A stretch of 64,000 nt of DNA, taken from Bradyrhizobium sp. STM 3843. GTDB lineage: Bacteria; Pseudomonadota; Alphaproteobacteria; Rhizobiales; Xanthobacteraceae. The stretch spans positions 1 through 64,000 of the forward strand of contig NZ_CAFK01000253.1 in NCBI RefSeq assembly GCF_000239815.1, read 5' to 3'. The notes under the pieces are model-generated. The model worked only from the letters and a program-made list of their open reading frames with translations, was not told the DNA's origin and did no database searches. The position numbers and the translations under genes are program-made. Below are positions 16,823 through 25,583 of the stretch, one piece after another. Position 1 is the first letter of the stretch. The number at the start of each line of letters is the position of its first letter.

Positions 16823-17320
16823 ATGAGACGGCAGAACCCCAGCATCAGGCCTCTGGCTGCAGCACGTGTCGTGTTGCTGGCGTTGGCTGCCATCATGATG
16901 CAGTCCGTTCCGTCGGGCGCCGCCAACTGCGCGGGTGGTCCCATGCTTACGGTCAAGGATTCGCAGGACGGATTTGCAGGGAAAACCGGGACGATCTGGA
17001 CCATCAACGCGGACTGCAGCTATGAAGTCGCGCAGTTCCGTGGTGCAGAGATCAGCGCGCCACATCGGCGCGGCCAATTGACGCCAGAGCAGCAGGCCGA
17101 ACTTGCAAAGGTGCTCGCGGCCGCGGGCCTCAACAGCCTTCCGTCCCAGATCGGCGACATTCCGCCGGTCAATGCTCATCAGCTCTCGATCGAATATCAG
17201 GGCAGAACGATCGTCCTCAGCCTGGGCATGGGCAATGAGGCGCCCGATGCAAAATCGGGCCCCGCACAGCGCGTGATTGAGGTCAGCAACGCGGTGAGGG
17301 CTGCGACCGGGATTCAGTGA
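16823..17320 (+). CDS. small secreted protein of unknown function
   Basis: The 165-residue protein has a basic N-terminus (MRRQNPSIRPLAAARVV), a signal helix and cleavage near SGAAN-C. The mature part has two Cys (ANCAGG and NADCSYEV) that may pair. A segment LTPEQQAELAKVLAAAGLNSLP resembles the helical part of small exported proteins of rhizobia. The ATG at 16823 gives a normal signal peptide. It is separated from the upstream protease by a terminator. No family recognised. Confidence 0.6.
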   Translation: MRRQNPSIRPLAAARVVLLALAAIMMQSVPSGAANCAGGPMLTVKDSQDGFAGKTGTIWTINADCSYEVAQFRGAEISAPHRRGQLTPEQQAELAKVLAAAGLNSLPSQIGDIPPVNAHQLSIEYQGRTIVLSLGMGNEAPDAKSGPAQRVIEVSNAVRAATGIQ

Positions 17321-17321
17321 C

Positions 17322-17343
17322 GAGGAGCGGCGACCCGCTCCTC
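17322..17343. terminator. possible bidirectional terminator
   Basis: A 9-bp stem GAGGAGCGG/CCGCTCCTC with loop CGAC lies between two convergent genes. It lacks a T tract, so function is uncertain. Confidence 0.4.
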
Positions 17344-17377
17344 CTCTGCGTCGTGAATGGAAATCCGACGAGGCACC

Positions 17378-18931
17378 TCAGGCCGCCGCATCGATGTTCG
17401 GATCGGCGATCGCGCCGGCGACACGGACGCGCACCCGCAACGCATTGCCCGGCAGGTAGGCGATCGGCATGTCCTCGACATCGACCGTCTTCAGGCTCTC
17501 GCGCTCGGCGCCGGCCTGCACGGCGCGATCCTCGGCGATGGCACGTGCGGCCGCAATCGCCTCGTCGCGGGTAAGATCGCGGAACACCTGGTCGGCCTCG
17601 CCGCTGACCTGCGCGATTGCCGCGCCGACCGCATTGGCGCAGTCACCATGGGGCACGCGGACGATCTCGGAAATGCCGGGTAGCCGATCCGGCACCAGGA
17701 ACGCGCCGCCGCCGACCGCAAGCAATGGCACGTCGCCGGCCTCGGTCTTCATGCGGTCGATGTCGTCGGCCAGCTTGCGATGGGCGTCGGCCAGCGCGGC
17801 CTCGATCAGGCTCTTGCCCAGATGCGCCACACGCGAGCGGTTGCCGATGTCGACGAGGCCTGCTGCGACCGCGATATCGGTTGCGGTCAGCCTGTTGCCG
17901 CCGAACACCAGCGCGTCCTCGGTCAAGCGATAGCCGACGCTGAGCGGGCCGACGCGGACCGGATTCTCATCCACATGGCTGCCGCCGCCGAGCCCGATCG
18001 AGAGCAGGTCGGGCATCCGGAACAACGTTCGAACCCCGCCGACCTCGACCACCGCATTGGCCTCGCGCGGAAAACCGTGGCGCAGCTGGCCGATGTCGCT
18101 GGTGGTGCCGCCGACATCGACCACCATCGCATCGTCGAGACCGGAGAGATAGGCTGCGCCGCGCATCGAATTGGTCGCGCCCGAGGCGAAGCTCATCACC
18201 GGAAATGCGGTCGCGATCTCCGCCTGCATCACGGTGCCGTCGTTCTGGGTCAGGAACAGCGGCGCATCGATGCCGGAATCGGCAATCGCCTTGCGGAAGG
18301 CGGCGACCGTCGTCACCGCTAGATCATGGAGTGCCGCATTCAAGAGCGCGGCATTCTCGCGCTCGAGCAGACCGATGCGGCCGAGGTCGTGCGACAAGGT
18401 GACCGCAACGTCCGGGCAGATCTCGGCAAAGATCTCACGCGCGATGATCTCGCAACTCGGGTCGAGCGGAGAGAAGGACGAACTCACGGCCACCGAGCGC
18501 AAGCCCTTGTCCTTGATGTTGCGCGCTGCCGCTTTCAGTCCTGCGATGTCGAGCGGCATGAACGGACGGCCGTCGTAGTCGTGGCCGCCCTCCAGCATGA
18601 TCACCTCGCCACTCACCAGCGCGGCGAGATCGGCCGGCCAATCGCAGAACGGCGGCAATGTGGCGGAGGCCGGCATGCCGATCCGGATGGCGCCGATCTT
18701 CTGCACATGGCGGCGTTGCACGACCGCATTGATGAAATGCGTGGTGCCGATCACGACCGCATCGACCGGTACGGCCGCCGCCGGCTTGCTGCGCAACGCC
18801 TTCAACGCCTGAAGAATGCCGGAGGTGACGTCGGCCGTGGTCGGGCACTTGACGGAATGAACCACCTTGTCGTCCGCAATCAGGACGGCGTCGGTGTTGG
18901 TGCCACCGACATCGATACCAATACGCTTCAT
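17378..18931 (-). CDS. hydantoinase/oxoprolinase (HyuA-type), short form
   Basis: The 517-residue protein has the ASKHA-fold phosphate loops GIDVGGTNTDAVLI (residues 5-18) and VVDVGGTTSDIGQL near 280, and GLGGGSHVDENPV near 320. It therefore belongs to the ATP-dependent hydantoinase/oxoprolinase A family. It is shorter than classical HyuA (near 690 residues) and matches the short class that occurs next to DUF917 genes. It should open a cyclic imide or lactam with ATP, or act on a related substrate. It is the last gene of the operon, three bases after the DUF917 stop. An in-frame TTG at 18934 is a possible alternative start. Confidence 0.8.
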   Translation of the reverse strand: MKRIGIDVGGTNTDAVLIADDKVVHSVKCPTTADVTSGILQALKALRSKPAAAVPVDAVVIGTTHFINAVVQRRHVQKIGAIRIGMPASATLPPFCDWPADLAALVSGEVIMLEGGHDYDGRPFMPLDIAGLKAAARNIKDKGLRSVAVSSSFSPLDPSCEIIAREIFAEICPDVAVTLSHDLGRIGLLERENAALLNAALHDLAVTTVAAFRKAIADSGIDAPLFLTQNDGTVMQAEIATAFPVMSFASGATNSMRGAAYLSGLDDAMVVDVGGTTSDIGQLRHGFPREANAVVEVGGVRTLFRMPDLLSIGLGGGSHVDENPVRVGPLSVGYRLTEDALVFGGNRLTATDIAVAAGLVDIGNRSRVAHLGKSLIEAALADAHRKLADDIDRMKTEAGDVPLLAVGGGAFLVPDRLPGISEIVRVPHGDCANAVGAAIAQVSGEADQVFRDLTRDEAIAAARAIAEDRAVQAGAERESLKTVDVEDMPIAYLPGNALRVRVRVAGAIADPNIDAAA

Positions 18932-18934
18932 CAA

Positions 18935-20035
18935 TCAAACTCCTGCGGGCGCGAAAAGCGACCGGAAATCGAGATCGTAACCAAATGCACGAGGGCCGAC
19001 GAATTCGAGGCCGCGGGGGCTGGTCAGCACCGCCGGCGCGGGCAGTGCCACGACGGTGACGCGCTGGCCGTAGCGCACCGTCTCGGTGCCGATGCCATGG
19101 CCGTTGACACTGTCGAGCACGCAGATCAGGTCCGGCGACATCGCGATCGCCTCGCCGTCGCGCCAGGCCACGATCCATTCGTTCTGGAACGAGAGCTTCA
19201 GCTTGGTGCCGCGATCGGCGTCACTGCCTTCGACGACCGCGCTGCCGCGCAAGAACCCCTCGGTGGTACGGCGCTCGACATCGACGATCTTGCCGGTGAA
19301 GAGCCTTTGGCCGCCCTCGCAGGCGAGGATGGCCGCGATCGGATCTTCATGGCGGCGATTGGCCTCTTGCACCGCGCGGCCGATGCTGATCGCCTTCGTG
19401 GTGGTGAAATGAATGCCCCAGTCCTTGACCTCGCGTCCGGTGCGCGGCGCCTTGCTGGTCGAGGCGATCGAACCCATCTCGACGCAGATCTTGCGGCTGG
19501 CCCGCTCCATCCATTTCCAGCTCGGCACCTTGGTGACCACAGCCTCGATACCCCGAGGATCATAGAGCGTGCAGGGGTAGGGGCGCAGGTCGCCGATCGC
19601 GACCGACGTCATTTGCGCTTCGGGGAACGCGCGGCCCATGCAGTCCGCATCGACAACGGGAATGCCGAGATGCGCGGCTGCCATCAGCGCCTGCACGCCG
19701 TTGCCGCCGCCGATCTCGACCGACATCACCGCGCGGAACTTGATGTCGTTGATCTCCTCCTGCATGCGCACGGCGCGCGCGATGCTGCGGCTGTCGGCGA
19801 GACGCTCCTGGCCCACCAACGGCGCGCCCATGTTGGAAACCACGGCGACCCAATCGTCGTCGTCGAGGTCGAGCGGCGACATCAGCTGCACGCGATGGCC
19901 CTCGGCGTAGAGCCTGCGCAGATTGAGCAGTCCGAGATACGGGCTGCCGCCGCCGCCAGTGCCGAGGATCCAGGCGCCGACCGCAAGCGCCTCGATGTCG
20001 TCGAGGCTGATCGTCTTCAACTCGGTCGCACTCAC
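18935..20035 (-). CDS. DUF917 family protein
   Basis: The 366-residue protein begins at a GTG that overlaps the upstream AroM-like stop (GTGA). The N-terminal GAWILGTGGGGSPYLG and later MSVEIGGGNGVQALMAA and DADCMGRAFPE are typical of DUF917. This family has since been linked to S-methyl-thiohydantoin desulfuration in one lineage, but most members are uncharacterised. Its constant partner is the HyuA-type gene directly downstream, so it probably acts in the same ring-opening or hydantoin-like pathway. A longer upstream frame overlaps AroM and is not credible. Confidence 0.75.
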   Translation of the reverse strand: MSATELKTISLDDIEALAVGAWILGTGGGGSPYLGLLNLRRLYAEGHRVQLMSPLDLDDDDWVAVVSNMGAPLVGQERLADSRSIARAVRMQEEINDIKFRAVMSVEIGGGNGVQALMAAAHLGIPVVDADCMGRAFPEAQMTSVAIGDLRPYPCTLYDPRGIEAVVTKVPSWKWMERASRKICVEMGSIASTSKAPRTGREVKDWGIHFTTTKAISIGRAVQEANRRHEDPIAAILACEGGQRLFTGKIVDVERRTTEGFLRGSAVVEGSDADRGTKLKLSFQNEWIVAWRDGEAIAMSPDLICVLDSVNGHGIGTETVRYGQRVTVVALPAPAVLTSPRGLEFVGPRAFGYDLDFRSLFAPAGV

Positions 20036-20718
20036 GAGACCAGCTCCTCGACCACGCGTGCAGCGGCCGCAATCGACAGGATCACCGGCCCGGAATAATG
20101 CTGACGCAGGCGGGCCTTGTTGGCGCTGGTGTAGCTCATGCAGTCGAGCACAACGAGATCGGGCTGCTTGCTCGCCATCTCCTTCGCCGCCGCATCGACC
20201 GTGGCATCGTCTGAGCCCGGCTGCAGCGTGACGCCAATGACTTCGACACCCTCGCGCTGCCACTTGGTGGCGATCAGCGCGGTCTGCTCGCGCAGCGGCG
20301 AGAACACGCCGAGCCGGCCCTTCGGCAGCACGGCCTCGACCATCCGATGCAGCACCGCCGAGGGCAGGATCACCAGGCCATCGGCTGTGAGGTTGGGGAA
20401 TTTGCCGGTGCAGGCCAGCATCGCCACGTCGATGCCCTCCTGCTTGAAGCGGGCGAGCTGCGCATTGGCGCGGCCTTCGACCGCCTTCTTGCTGATGCGG
20501 ACATTGTCGCCATTAGGCAGCAGCGTGAACAGCGCGTCGGCACCATCGAGAGGCGGAATCGCATCGATCTCATCGCGGCTCATGCCGTCGAGCGCGCCAC
20601 GCAGCTCGATTGTAACAGCAGGCGACAGCACCGCCGCGATCTCGGCCTGCATCGAGGGCCGGGGACTTTGCCCGATCACCACGACGCCCATGCGTCGGTG
20701 TTGGAGTGGCTTGTTCAT
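20032..20718 (-). CDS. AroM-like protein
   Basis: The 228-residue protein matches AroM in length and in N-terminal motif MGVVVIGQSPRPSM. A Cys in MLACTGKFP and another in VVLDCMSYT sit at positions like the paired cysteines of Asp/Glu/hydantoin racemase-fold enzymes. AroM function is unknown. Here it is embedded between an ABC importer and DUF917/HyuA genes, which makes a racemase- or isomerase-like role on the imported substrate plausible (inference). The ATG is eight bases after the ATPase stop codon. Confidence 0.75.
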   Translation of the reverse strand: MNKPLQHRRMGVVVIGQSPRPSMQAEIAAVLSPAVTIELRGALDGMSRDEIDAIPPLDGADALFTLLPNGDNVRISKKAVEGRANAQLARFKQEGIDVAMLACTGKFPNLTADGLVILPSAVLHRMVEAVLPKGRLGVFSPLREQTALIATKWQREGVEVIGVTLQPGSDDATVDAAAKEMASKQPDLVVLDCMSYTSANKARLRQHYSGPVILSIAAAARVVEELVS

Positions 20719-20726
20719 ATGAGTTA

Positions 20727-21815
20727 CTAATCCTTGAGGATGACGAGATCGGCAGGCGTCCAGCCCAGCATGACCGGGGCGCCCGGTGCATAGAGTTGGC
20801 CCGCGCCCGCATTGGGCTGCTGCGCCAGCACGCGATGGCCGTTATCGAGCGAGATGCGATACAGCACGGCGCCACCAAGGAAGTTGGTGCTCTCGACCGT
20901 GCCGTTGGCTGACGCGTGCTTCGGATGCAGTGTATCGACCTTGGGTGCGAGTCGGATTTTCTCCGGACGCAGCGCCACCGAAAGCACCGCGCCGTCGGCG
21001 GCAGCAGGCGGGCCGGGCAATTCCAGCACCAGGCCATTGCCGGCCGCAATCCCGGTGCCGTTATTGTCGACTGTGACGCGCTGGCCGCGGAAGATGTTGG
21101 TGTCGCCGATGAAATCGGCGACGAAGCGCGTCTGCGGCCGGTCGTAGATCTCGACCGGCGTGCCGACCTGCTCGACGCGGCCTGCATTCATCACCGCGAT
21201 GCGGTCCGACATCGCCAGTGCCTCCTCCTGGTCGTGCGTCACGAACACAAGTGTGAGGCCCAAGTTCCTCTGCAGCTGCTTCAGCTCGAACTGCATCTGC
21301 TGGCGCAGCTTCTTGTCGAGTGCGCCGAGCGGCTCGTCGCAGAGCAGCACGCGCGGCTCGATCACGATGGCGCGGGCCAGTGCCACGCGCTGCTGCTGGC
21401 CGCCGGACAGTTGGGCCGGCCGGCGATCGTCCATGCCCGACAGCTCGACCATGGCCAGTGCCGCCTTCACCTTGGCTGCGATCGTCGCCTTGTCGAGCTT
21501 GCGCATGCGCAGGCCGAAGCCGACATTCTCGGCGACGGTCCGGTGCGGAAACAGCGCGTAGTTCTGGAACACCATCGCCATGTCGCGCTTGTGCGCGGGC
21601 ACGCGGGTGATGTCGGCGCCGTCGATGCGGATCTCGCCCGAGCTCGGCGTATCGAAACCTGCGATCATCCGCAAGGTGGTCGTCTTGCCGCAGCCGGAGG
21701 GGCCGAGCAGAGAGAAGAATTCGCCGGCCCTGATCTCCATCGCCACCGCGTCCACCGCGCGGACGCCGCCTTCATAGACCTTGCTGACCTCGGCGATCTC
21801 AATGCCCGCGCTCAT
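20727..21815 (-). CDS. polyamine-type ABC importer ATPase (PotA-like)
   Basis: The 362-residue protein has Walker A GPSGCGKTT, the LSGGQQQRVALARA signature, Walker B VLLCDEPLGALD and the switch His in FVTHDQEEALAMSD. A C-terminal TOBE-like regulatory domain (about 240-362) follows. This matches the spermidine/putrescine/iron CUT family. The ATG overlaps the upstream binding-protein stop (ATGA). It energises the two permeases upstream. The true cargo is unknown and is probably the substrate of the AroM/DUF917/HyuA enzymes. Confidence 0.88.
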   Translation of the reverse strand: MSAGIEIAEVSKVYEGGVRAVDAVAMEIRAGEFFSLLGPSGCGKTTTLRMIAGFDTPSSGEIRIDGADITRVPAHKRDMAMVFQNYALFPHRTVAENVGFGLRMRKLDKATIAAKVKAALAMVELSGMDDRRPAQLSGGQQQRVALARAIVIEPRVLLCDEPLGALDKKLRQQMQFELKQLQRNLGLTLVFVTHDQEEALAMSDRIAVMNAGRVEQVGTPVEIYDRPQTRFVADFIGDTNIFRGQRVTVDNNGTGIAAGNGLVLELPGPPAAADGAVLSVALRPEKIRLAPKVDTLHPKHASANGTVESTNFLGGAVLYRISLDNGHRVLAQQPNAGAGQLYAPGAPVMLGWTPADLVILKD

Positions 21816-22873
21816 GCCCGGAAGATCCGGTTGATGCGGCTGTCGATCGCATCCTTCTGCGCATTGTACCACTTCCAATCGACCTGGATGAGCTTCGAGA
21901 CCTTCTCCGGCGTGGTCAGGAGCTTGGCGTCGTATTTGGCCTCGAGCTTAACTTTCTTGTTCGCCGGCGAGTACCAGACGGTCTCGGCGAGCCGTTTCTG
22001 CACCTCGGGGCGCAGCATGTAGTTGAGGTAGGCGTTGGCGAGCTCCTTCATCTTGCTGCCGGGCGTGATCGTCAGCACCTGCTCCAGCGACAGCACGCCC
22101 TCGCTCGGGGTGACAAAGTCGATCGGCTGGTTCTGGCCGTCATAGCGGTAGATGCCGGAATCGTGGATGACGCCGAGGCCAACCTCGCCCGACAAAAACA
22201 GCTTCTCCATCGCGCCGGTGAAGTCGACCAGCTTGATCGGCTTCAGCTTCTCGAGCGCCGCATAGGCCGCATCAAGGTCGGTCTGTCCCTTGCCGAACAG
22301 CGTGCCGCACATCATCACGAAGGCTTGGCCGAGGCTGTTGACCGGAATCACATAGCCACCGCGCACGCCATTGTATTTCGCGTCCCACAGCTCCTTCCAG
22401 GAGGTGATGGGGCCATAGCCCTTGTCGGTCCGCATGCCGAGCCCGATCGCGCTGGTGAAGATCGAGATGCCGACGATCTTGTCGCTCGCAGCGTAGGGAT
22501 AGACGTCGGCGATGTTCGGCACCAGCTTGGGATCAACCTTGGGCTCGACCAGACCCATCTCGGCCGCAGCCCATTGTTCGTTGGAGTTGGTATGCAGGAC
22601 GTCATAGATCGGCGCCGCGCGCGAGCTCGCCTGCAGCTTCGGCAGGAACGGCAGGGCGGTGTCGGTCCTGAGCTTGCACTTGAACTCCTTCTCGAACGCC
22701 GGTCCGATCTCGGTGCTCATCACGTCGCCCCATTTGCCGCCCCAACCGGTGATGTTGAGCACCGGCTCCTCGGCACGTGCGACATAGGGGGCAGCGACCG
22801 CGCCGAGGCCGAGCGAGGCACCGGCGGCCAGCAGCCGGCGGCGGGTCAGATGCGCGCGCGATGCGGATGTCAT
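21812..22873 (-). CDS. ABC importer substrate-binding protein (PotD-like)
   Basis: The 353-residue protein has a twin-arginine-like signal (TRRRLLAAGASLGLGAVAAP) and a periplasmic binding fold of the spermidine/putrescine type: NITGWGGKWGDV, then FTGAMEKLFLSGEVGLGVIHDSG. The acidic ligand pocket residues typical of PotD cannot be confirmed by eye. It lies between permease and ATPase genes of the same operon and overlaps the ATPase start. Annotated relatives are only broadly polyamine-type, so cargo is open. Confidence 0.85.
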   Translation of the reverse strand: MTSASRAHLTRRRLLAAGASLGLGAVAAPYVARAEEPVLNITGWGGKWGDVMSTEIGPAFEKEFKCKLRTDTALPFLPKLQASSRAAPIYDVLHTNSNEQWAAAEMGLVEPKVDPKLVPNIADVYPYAASDKIVGISIFTSAIGLGMRTDKGYGPITSWKELWDAKYNGVRGGYVIPVNSLGQAFVMMCGTLFGKGQTDLDAAYAALEKLKPIKLVDFTGAMEKLFLSGEVGLGVIHDSGIYRYDGQNQPIDFVTPSEGVLSLEQVLTITPGSKMKELANAYLNYMLRPEVQKRLAETVWYSPANKKVKLEAKYDAKLLTTPEKVSKLIQVDWKWYNAQKDAIDSRINRIFRA

Positions 22874-22886
22874 GGCGGGATCTCCG

Positions 22887-23774
22887 TTAGAGTTTGACAG
22901 TGGAGCGCAGGCCCACGGTGCGGTCGAGCGCGATGACGACGAGGACGGCGAGCAGGATCGAAATCACGGAGGCGGCGCCGATGGTGCCGTCGAGATCGAA
23001 TTTGAGATAGTTGAACAGCGTGATCGGCAGGGTCTCGTTTCCGGGCGAGACCAGGAACAGCGATACCGGGAATTGGTCGAAGGAGACGATGAAGGCGAAG
23101 ATCCCGCCGGCGAGCACGCCGGGCTTGACCAGCGGCAGGGTCACCTCGAAGAAGGTGCGCGTCGGACTGGCACCGAGGTTCTGCGCGGCTTCCTCCAGCC
23201 TGGTATCGAAATTATGCAGCACGGCGAGCGTGGTGCGAACCACATAGGGAATGGTGACCAGCGTGTGGCCGGCAACGAGGCCCCAGACCGGCCGGCCGAC
23301 GTCGAGCAGCACATAGGCCTGGAACAGAGCAAGCCCAGTGAGGATCGCCGGCAGCATCAGAGGTGACAGCATGGTCGCGACGATGATCCGCGACCCCGGA
23401 ATATTGCCGCGCGCGATCGCAAGCGCGGCGGAGGCGCCAAGCACGGTGGCGGCCATCGTCGTCAATACGGCCACTTCCAGGCTGAAGACCAGCGCATGCA
23501 TGAAGTCGCGCGCCGAGAAGAATTTTTCGAACCAGCGTAGCGACACGCCGACGGGCGGAAACTGGATGAAGGGCGTTGGATTGAGCGCGAACACGAACAC
23601 GATCGCGATCGGTGCCAGCAGAAACACCAGGATCGCGATATTGGCCGCGAGATAGATGGCGCGGCCAGTGCGGCCGGGCGCCGAGCGATGTGCTATCACT
23701 TGATCCGTGCTGCGGCTTGCGCCTGCGAGCTCCGGCCGGGCCAGGGTCGGTGAGGGCGTGACTGACGTCGCCAT
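22887..23774 (-). CDS. ABC importer permease (PotC-like)
   Basis: The roughly 295-residue protein has six hydrophobic helices and the EAA loop EEAAQNLGASPTRTFFEVTLPLVKPG that contacts the ATPase. The ATG at 23774 is preceded by AAGGGGG at good spacing. A GTG at 23789 that overlaps the upstream stop (GTGA) is an alternative. It pairs with the other permease of the operon. Confidence 0.87.
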   Translation of the reverse strand: MATSVTPSPTLARPELAGASRSTDQVIAHRSAPGRTGRAIYLAANIAILVFLLAPIAIVFVFALNPTPFIQFPPVGVSLRWFEKFFSARDFMHALVFSLEVAVLTTMAATVLGASAALAIARGNIPGSRIIVATMLSPLMLPAILTGLALFQAYVLLDVGRPVWGLVAGHTLVTIPYVVRTTLAVLHNFDTRLEEAAQNLGASPTRTFFEVTLPLVKPGVLAGGIFAFIVSFDQFPVSLFLVSPGNETLPITLFNYLKFDLDGTIGAASVISILLAVLVVIALDRTVGLRSTVKL

Positions 23775-23785
23775 CGATGCCCCCT

Positions 23786-24661
23786 TCACTGCAACTCGCG
23801 CTGCCCGGAAACCAGGCCGAGCATATGATTATAGGCGACCACGAGCATGAACGAGATCACGAGCAGCACCATGCCGAGTGCTGCCGCAAAGCCGATATTG
23901 AAGTTCGCCGAGATCTGCTGATAGATCAGGATCGGCAACGTCATGATCTGGAAACCGCCGAGCAGGATCGGCGTGACATAGGCGCTGATCGCGAGCGCAA
24001 ATACCAGGAGCGAGCCGGCGAGAATGCCGGGCAGGCTCAATGGCAGCGTCACCTCGAAGAACGCGCGCAAGGGACTCGCGCCGAGATTTTCCGCGGCCTG
24101 CTCCAACCGCTCGTCGATGCGGCCGATCACGCCAGTCAGGGTCAGCACCATGAACGGCACATAGATGTGGACGAGGCCAATGATGATACCGGTCTCATTA
24201 TACATCAGCTGCAACGGCTTTTCGATCAACCCAAGCGACAGCAGGATCTGGTTGATGACGCCCTTGTCCGACAGCAGCGTCATCCAGGCAAAGGTGCGCA
24301 CCACGATTCCGGTCAGCATCGGCGCCAGCACGGCCATCAATAACAGCGCGTGGCCGGCCCGGCTCTTGATCCGCGCCATCCAATGCGCCAGCGGATAGCC
24401 GATCAGGAGTGCAATCAGCGTGGTCCAGAGTCCGATCCGGATCGTGGTCCAGATCACCTCGAGATAATAGCTGTCGTCCGCCAACCTCTGATAATGCTTG
24501 GTGGTGAAGGCGATGTGCGGCACGACCACCGGATTGCCGGTGAGCAGGCTCATCACCGCCATCAGGCCGATCGGCAGGAAGAAGAACAACGCGAACAGCA
24601 GCGCGCTGGGCAGGATGAGTAGCGCGAGCCCATTGATATGAGACCCGACGGGCCGGCCCAT
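23786..24661 (-). CDS. ABC importer permease (PotB-like)
   Basis: The 291-residue protein has six helices and the EAA loop EQAAENLGASPLRAFFEVTLPLSLPG. Its ATG overlaps the IclR-type regulator stop (TGATG), so regulator and importer are translationally coupled. It forms a heterodimer with the neighbouring permease in the usual architecture of this family. Confidence 0.88.
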   Translation of the reverse strand: MGRPVGSHINGLALLILPSALLFALFFFLPIGLMAVMSLLTGNPVVVPHIAFTTKHYQRLADDSYYLEVIWTTIRIGLWTTLIALLIGYPLAHWMARIKSRAGHALLLMAVLAPMLTGIVVRTFAWMTLLSDKGVINQILLSLGLIEKPLQLMYNETGIIIGLVHIYVPFMVLTLTGVIGRIDERLEQAAENLGASPLRAFFEVTLPLSLPGILAGSLLVFALAISAYVTPILLGGFQIMTLPILIYQQISANFNIGFAAALGMVLLVISFMLVVAYNHMLGLVSGQRELQ

Positions 24662-25443
24662 CAGGATGCCAATCCGGCGCGGAGCTCGACCGGCTGCCCG
24701 AGCGGATCGCCGGTCATGCGCCGAAGCTTCTCGGCCATGGCGCCGAGCTCGCGCCGGACGATGGCGCGCTCGATTTCGGTCGTCGCCTGCACCGAATAGG
24801 AGATCGCGATGCCGATCAGCTCGCCGGTCTCGCCGTTCGCCAGCGCAAAGCCTTGCGAGCCCACGCCCTCGATCGCTTCGTCGGCCGCATCCGAGACGCC
24901 GGTGCGGCGAATCTCGTTCAGGCGCGCGATCAGTTGCTCGAAATTCTGCGGCGAGTTCGCCGGCACCTTCGGGTAGTCGAGCGGCACCCGGGCGCGGATC
25001 TCGGCGTCGGACAAGCGCGCCAGCATGGCGCGGCCATTCGAGGTGATGATTGCCGGCGTGCGCTGACCCGGCGGATTGACGACGCGCAGCGGATTGGATC
25101 CCGGCACGATGCGCAGCACGACCTGCTGATAGCCGTCGAGCACCGCGATGTAGCCGGTGTGACCGGTGCGCGTGCAGACCTCGCGCAGCTCGCGCTCGGC
25201 GGTGGCGATCAGGTCGTCATGGGCGCGGTGCAGCCGGCCAAGTTCGAAGGTGAGCAGGCCAGGGCGGTAGCGGCGGCTGTTCGGGTCTTGCTCCAACAGC
25301 CCGCAGTCGCGCAGCGAGCGGAGGAGCCGCGAGGTCGAGCTCTTGGGCTTGCCGGTCAAGGCCTGGACGTCGGCGAAGGAGAGGTCCGGCCGGGACGTGG
25401 AGAAGCAGCGCAGGATGTCGATAGCGGAGGTCAGGGCGCTCAT
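24661..25443 (-). CDS. IclR-family transcriptional regulator
   Basis: The 260-residue protein has an N-terminal winged helix (LSFADVQALTGKPKSSTSRLLRSLRDCGLLEQD) and a GAF-like effector domain ending in a C-terminal helix (IERAIVRRELGAMAEKLRRM). Length fits IclR regulators. ATG at 25443 is chosen because GAAGGA is placed well and a palindrome lies just upstream; longer frames would place the palindrome inside the gene. It is first in the operon and probably controls it in response to the cyclic or amide substrate. Confidence 0.88.
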   Translation of the reverse strand: MSALTSAIDILRCFSTSRPDLSFADVQALTGKPKSSTSRLLRSLRDCGLLEQDPNSRRYRPGLLTFELGRLHRAHDDLIATAERELREVCTRTGHTGYIAVLDGYQQVVLRIVPGSNPLRVVNPPGQRTPAIITSNGRAMLARLSDAEIRARVPLDYPKVPANSPQNFEQLIARLNEIRRTGVSDAADEAIEGVGSQGFALANGETGELIGIAISYSVQATTEIERAIVRRELGAMAEKLRRMTGDPLGQPVELRAGLAS

Positions 25444-25457
25444 GGCTGGATCCTTCA

Positions 25458-25474
25458 GTTCCAAATTTCGGAAC
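25458..25474. promoter_or_regulatory. candidate IclR operator
   Basis: GTTCCAAATTTCGGAAC is a near-perfect inverted repeat (GTTCC arms, AT-rich centre) placed 15 bases before the IclR start. IclR sites are often of the TTCC-N-GGAA type. Autoregulation is therefore likely but not shown. Confidence 0.55.
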
Positions 25475-25583
25475 ATGGTGCCAAATTCTAAGATCGGCCC
25501 ACGCCCTCCGCAAGACGAAATATCCAGCATCAACTGATGCGCGATTGCGCAACGCTGGCGATCAACGTGCGGGGGAGGAGGGC

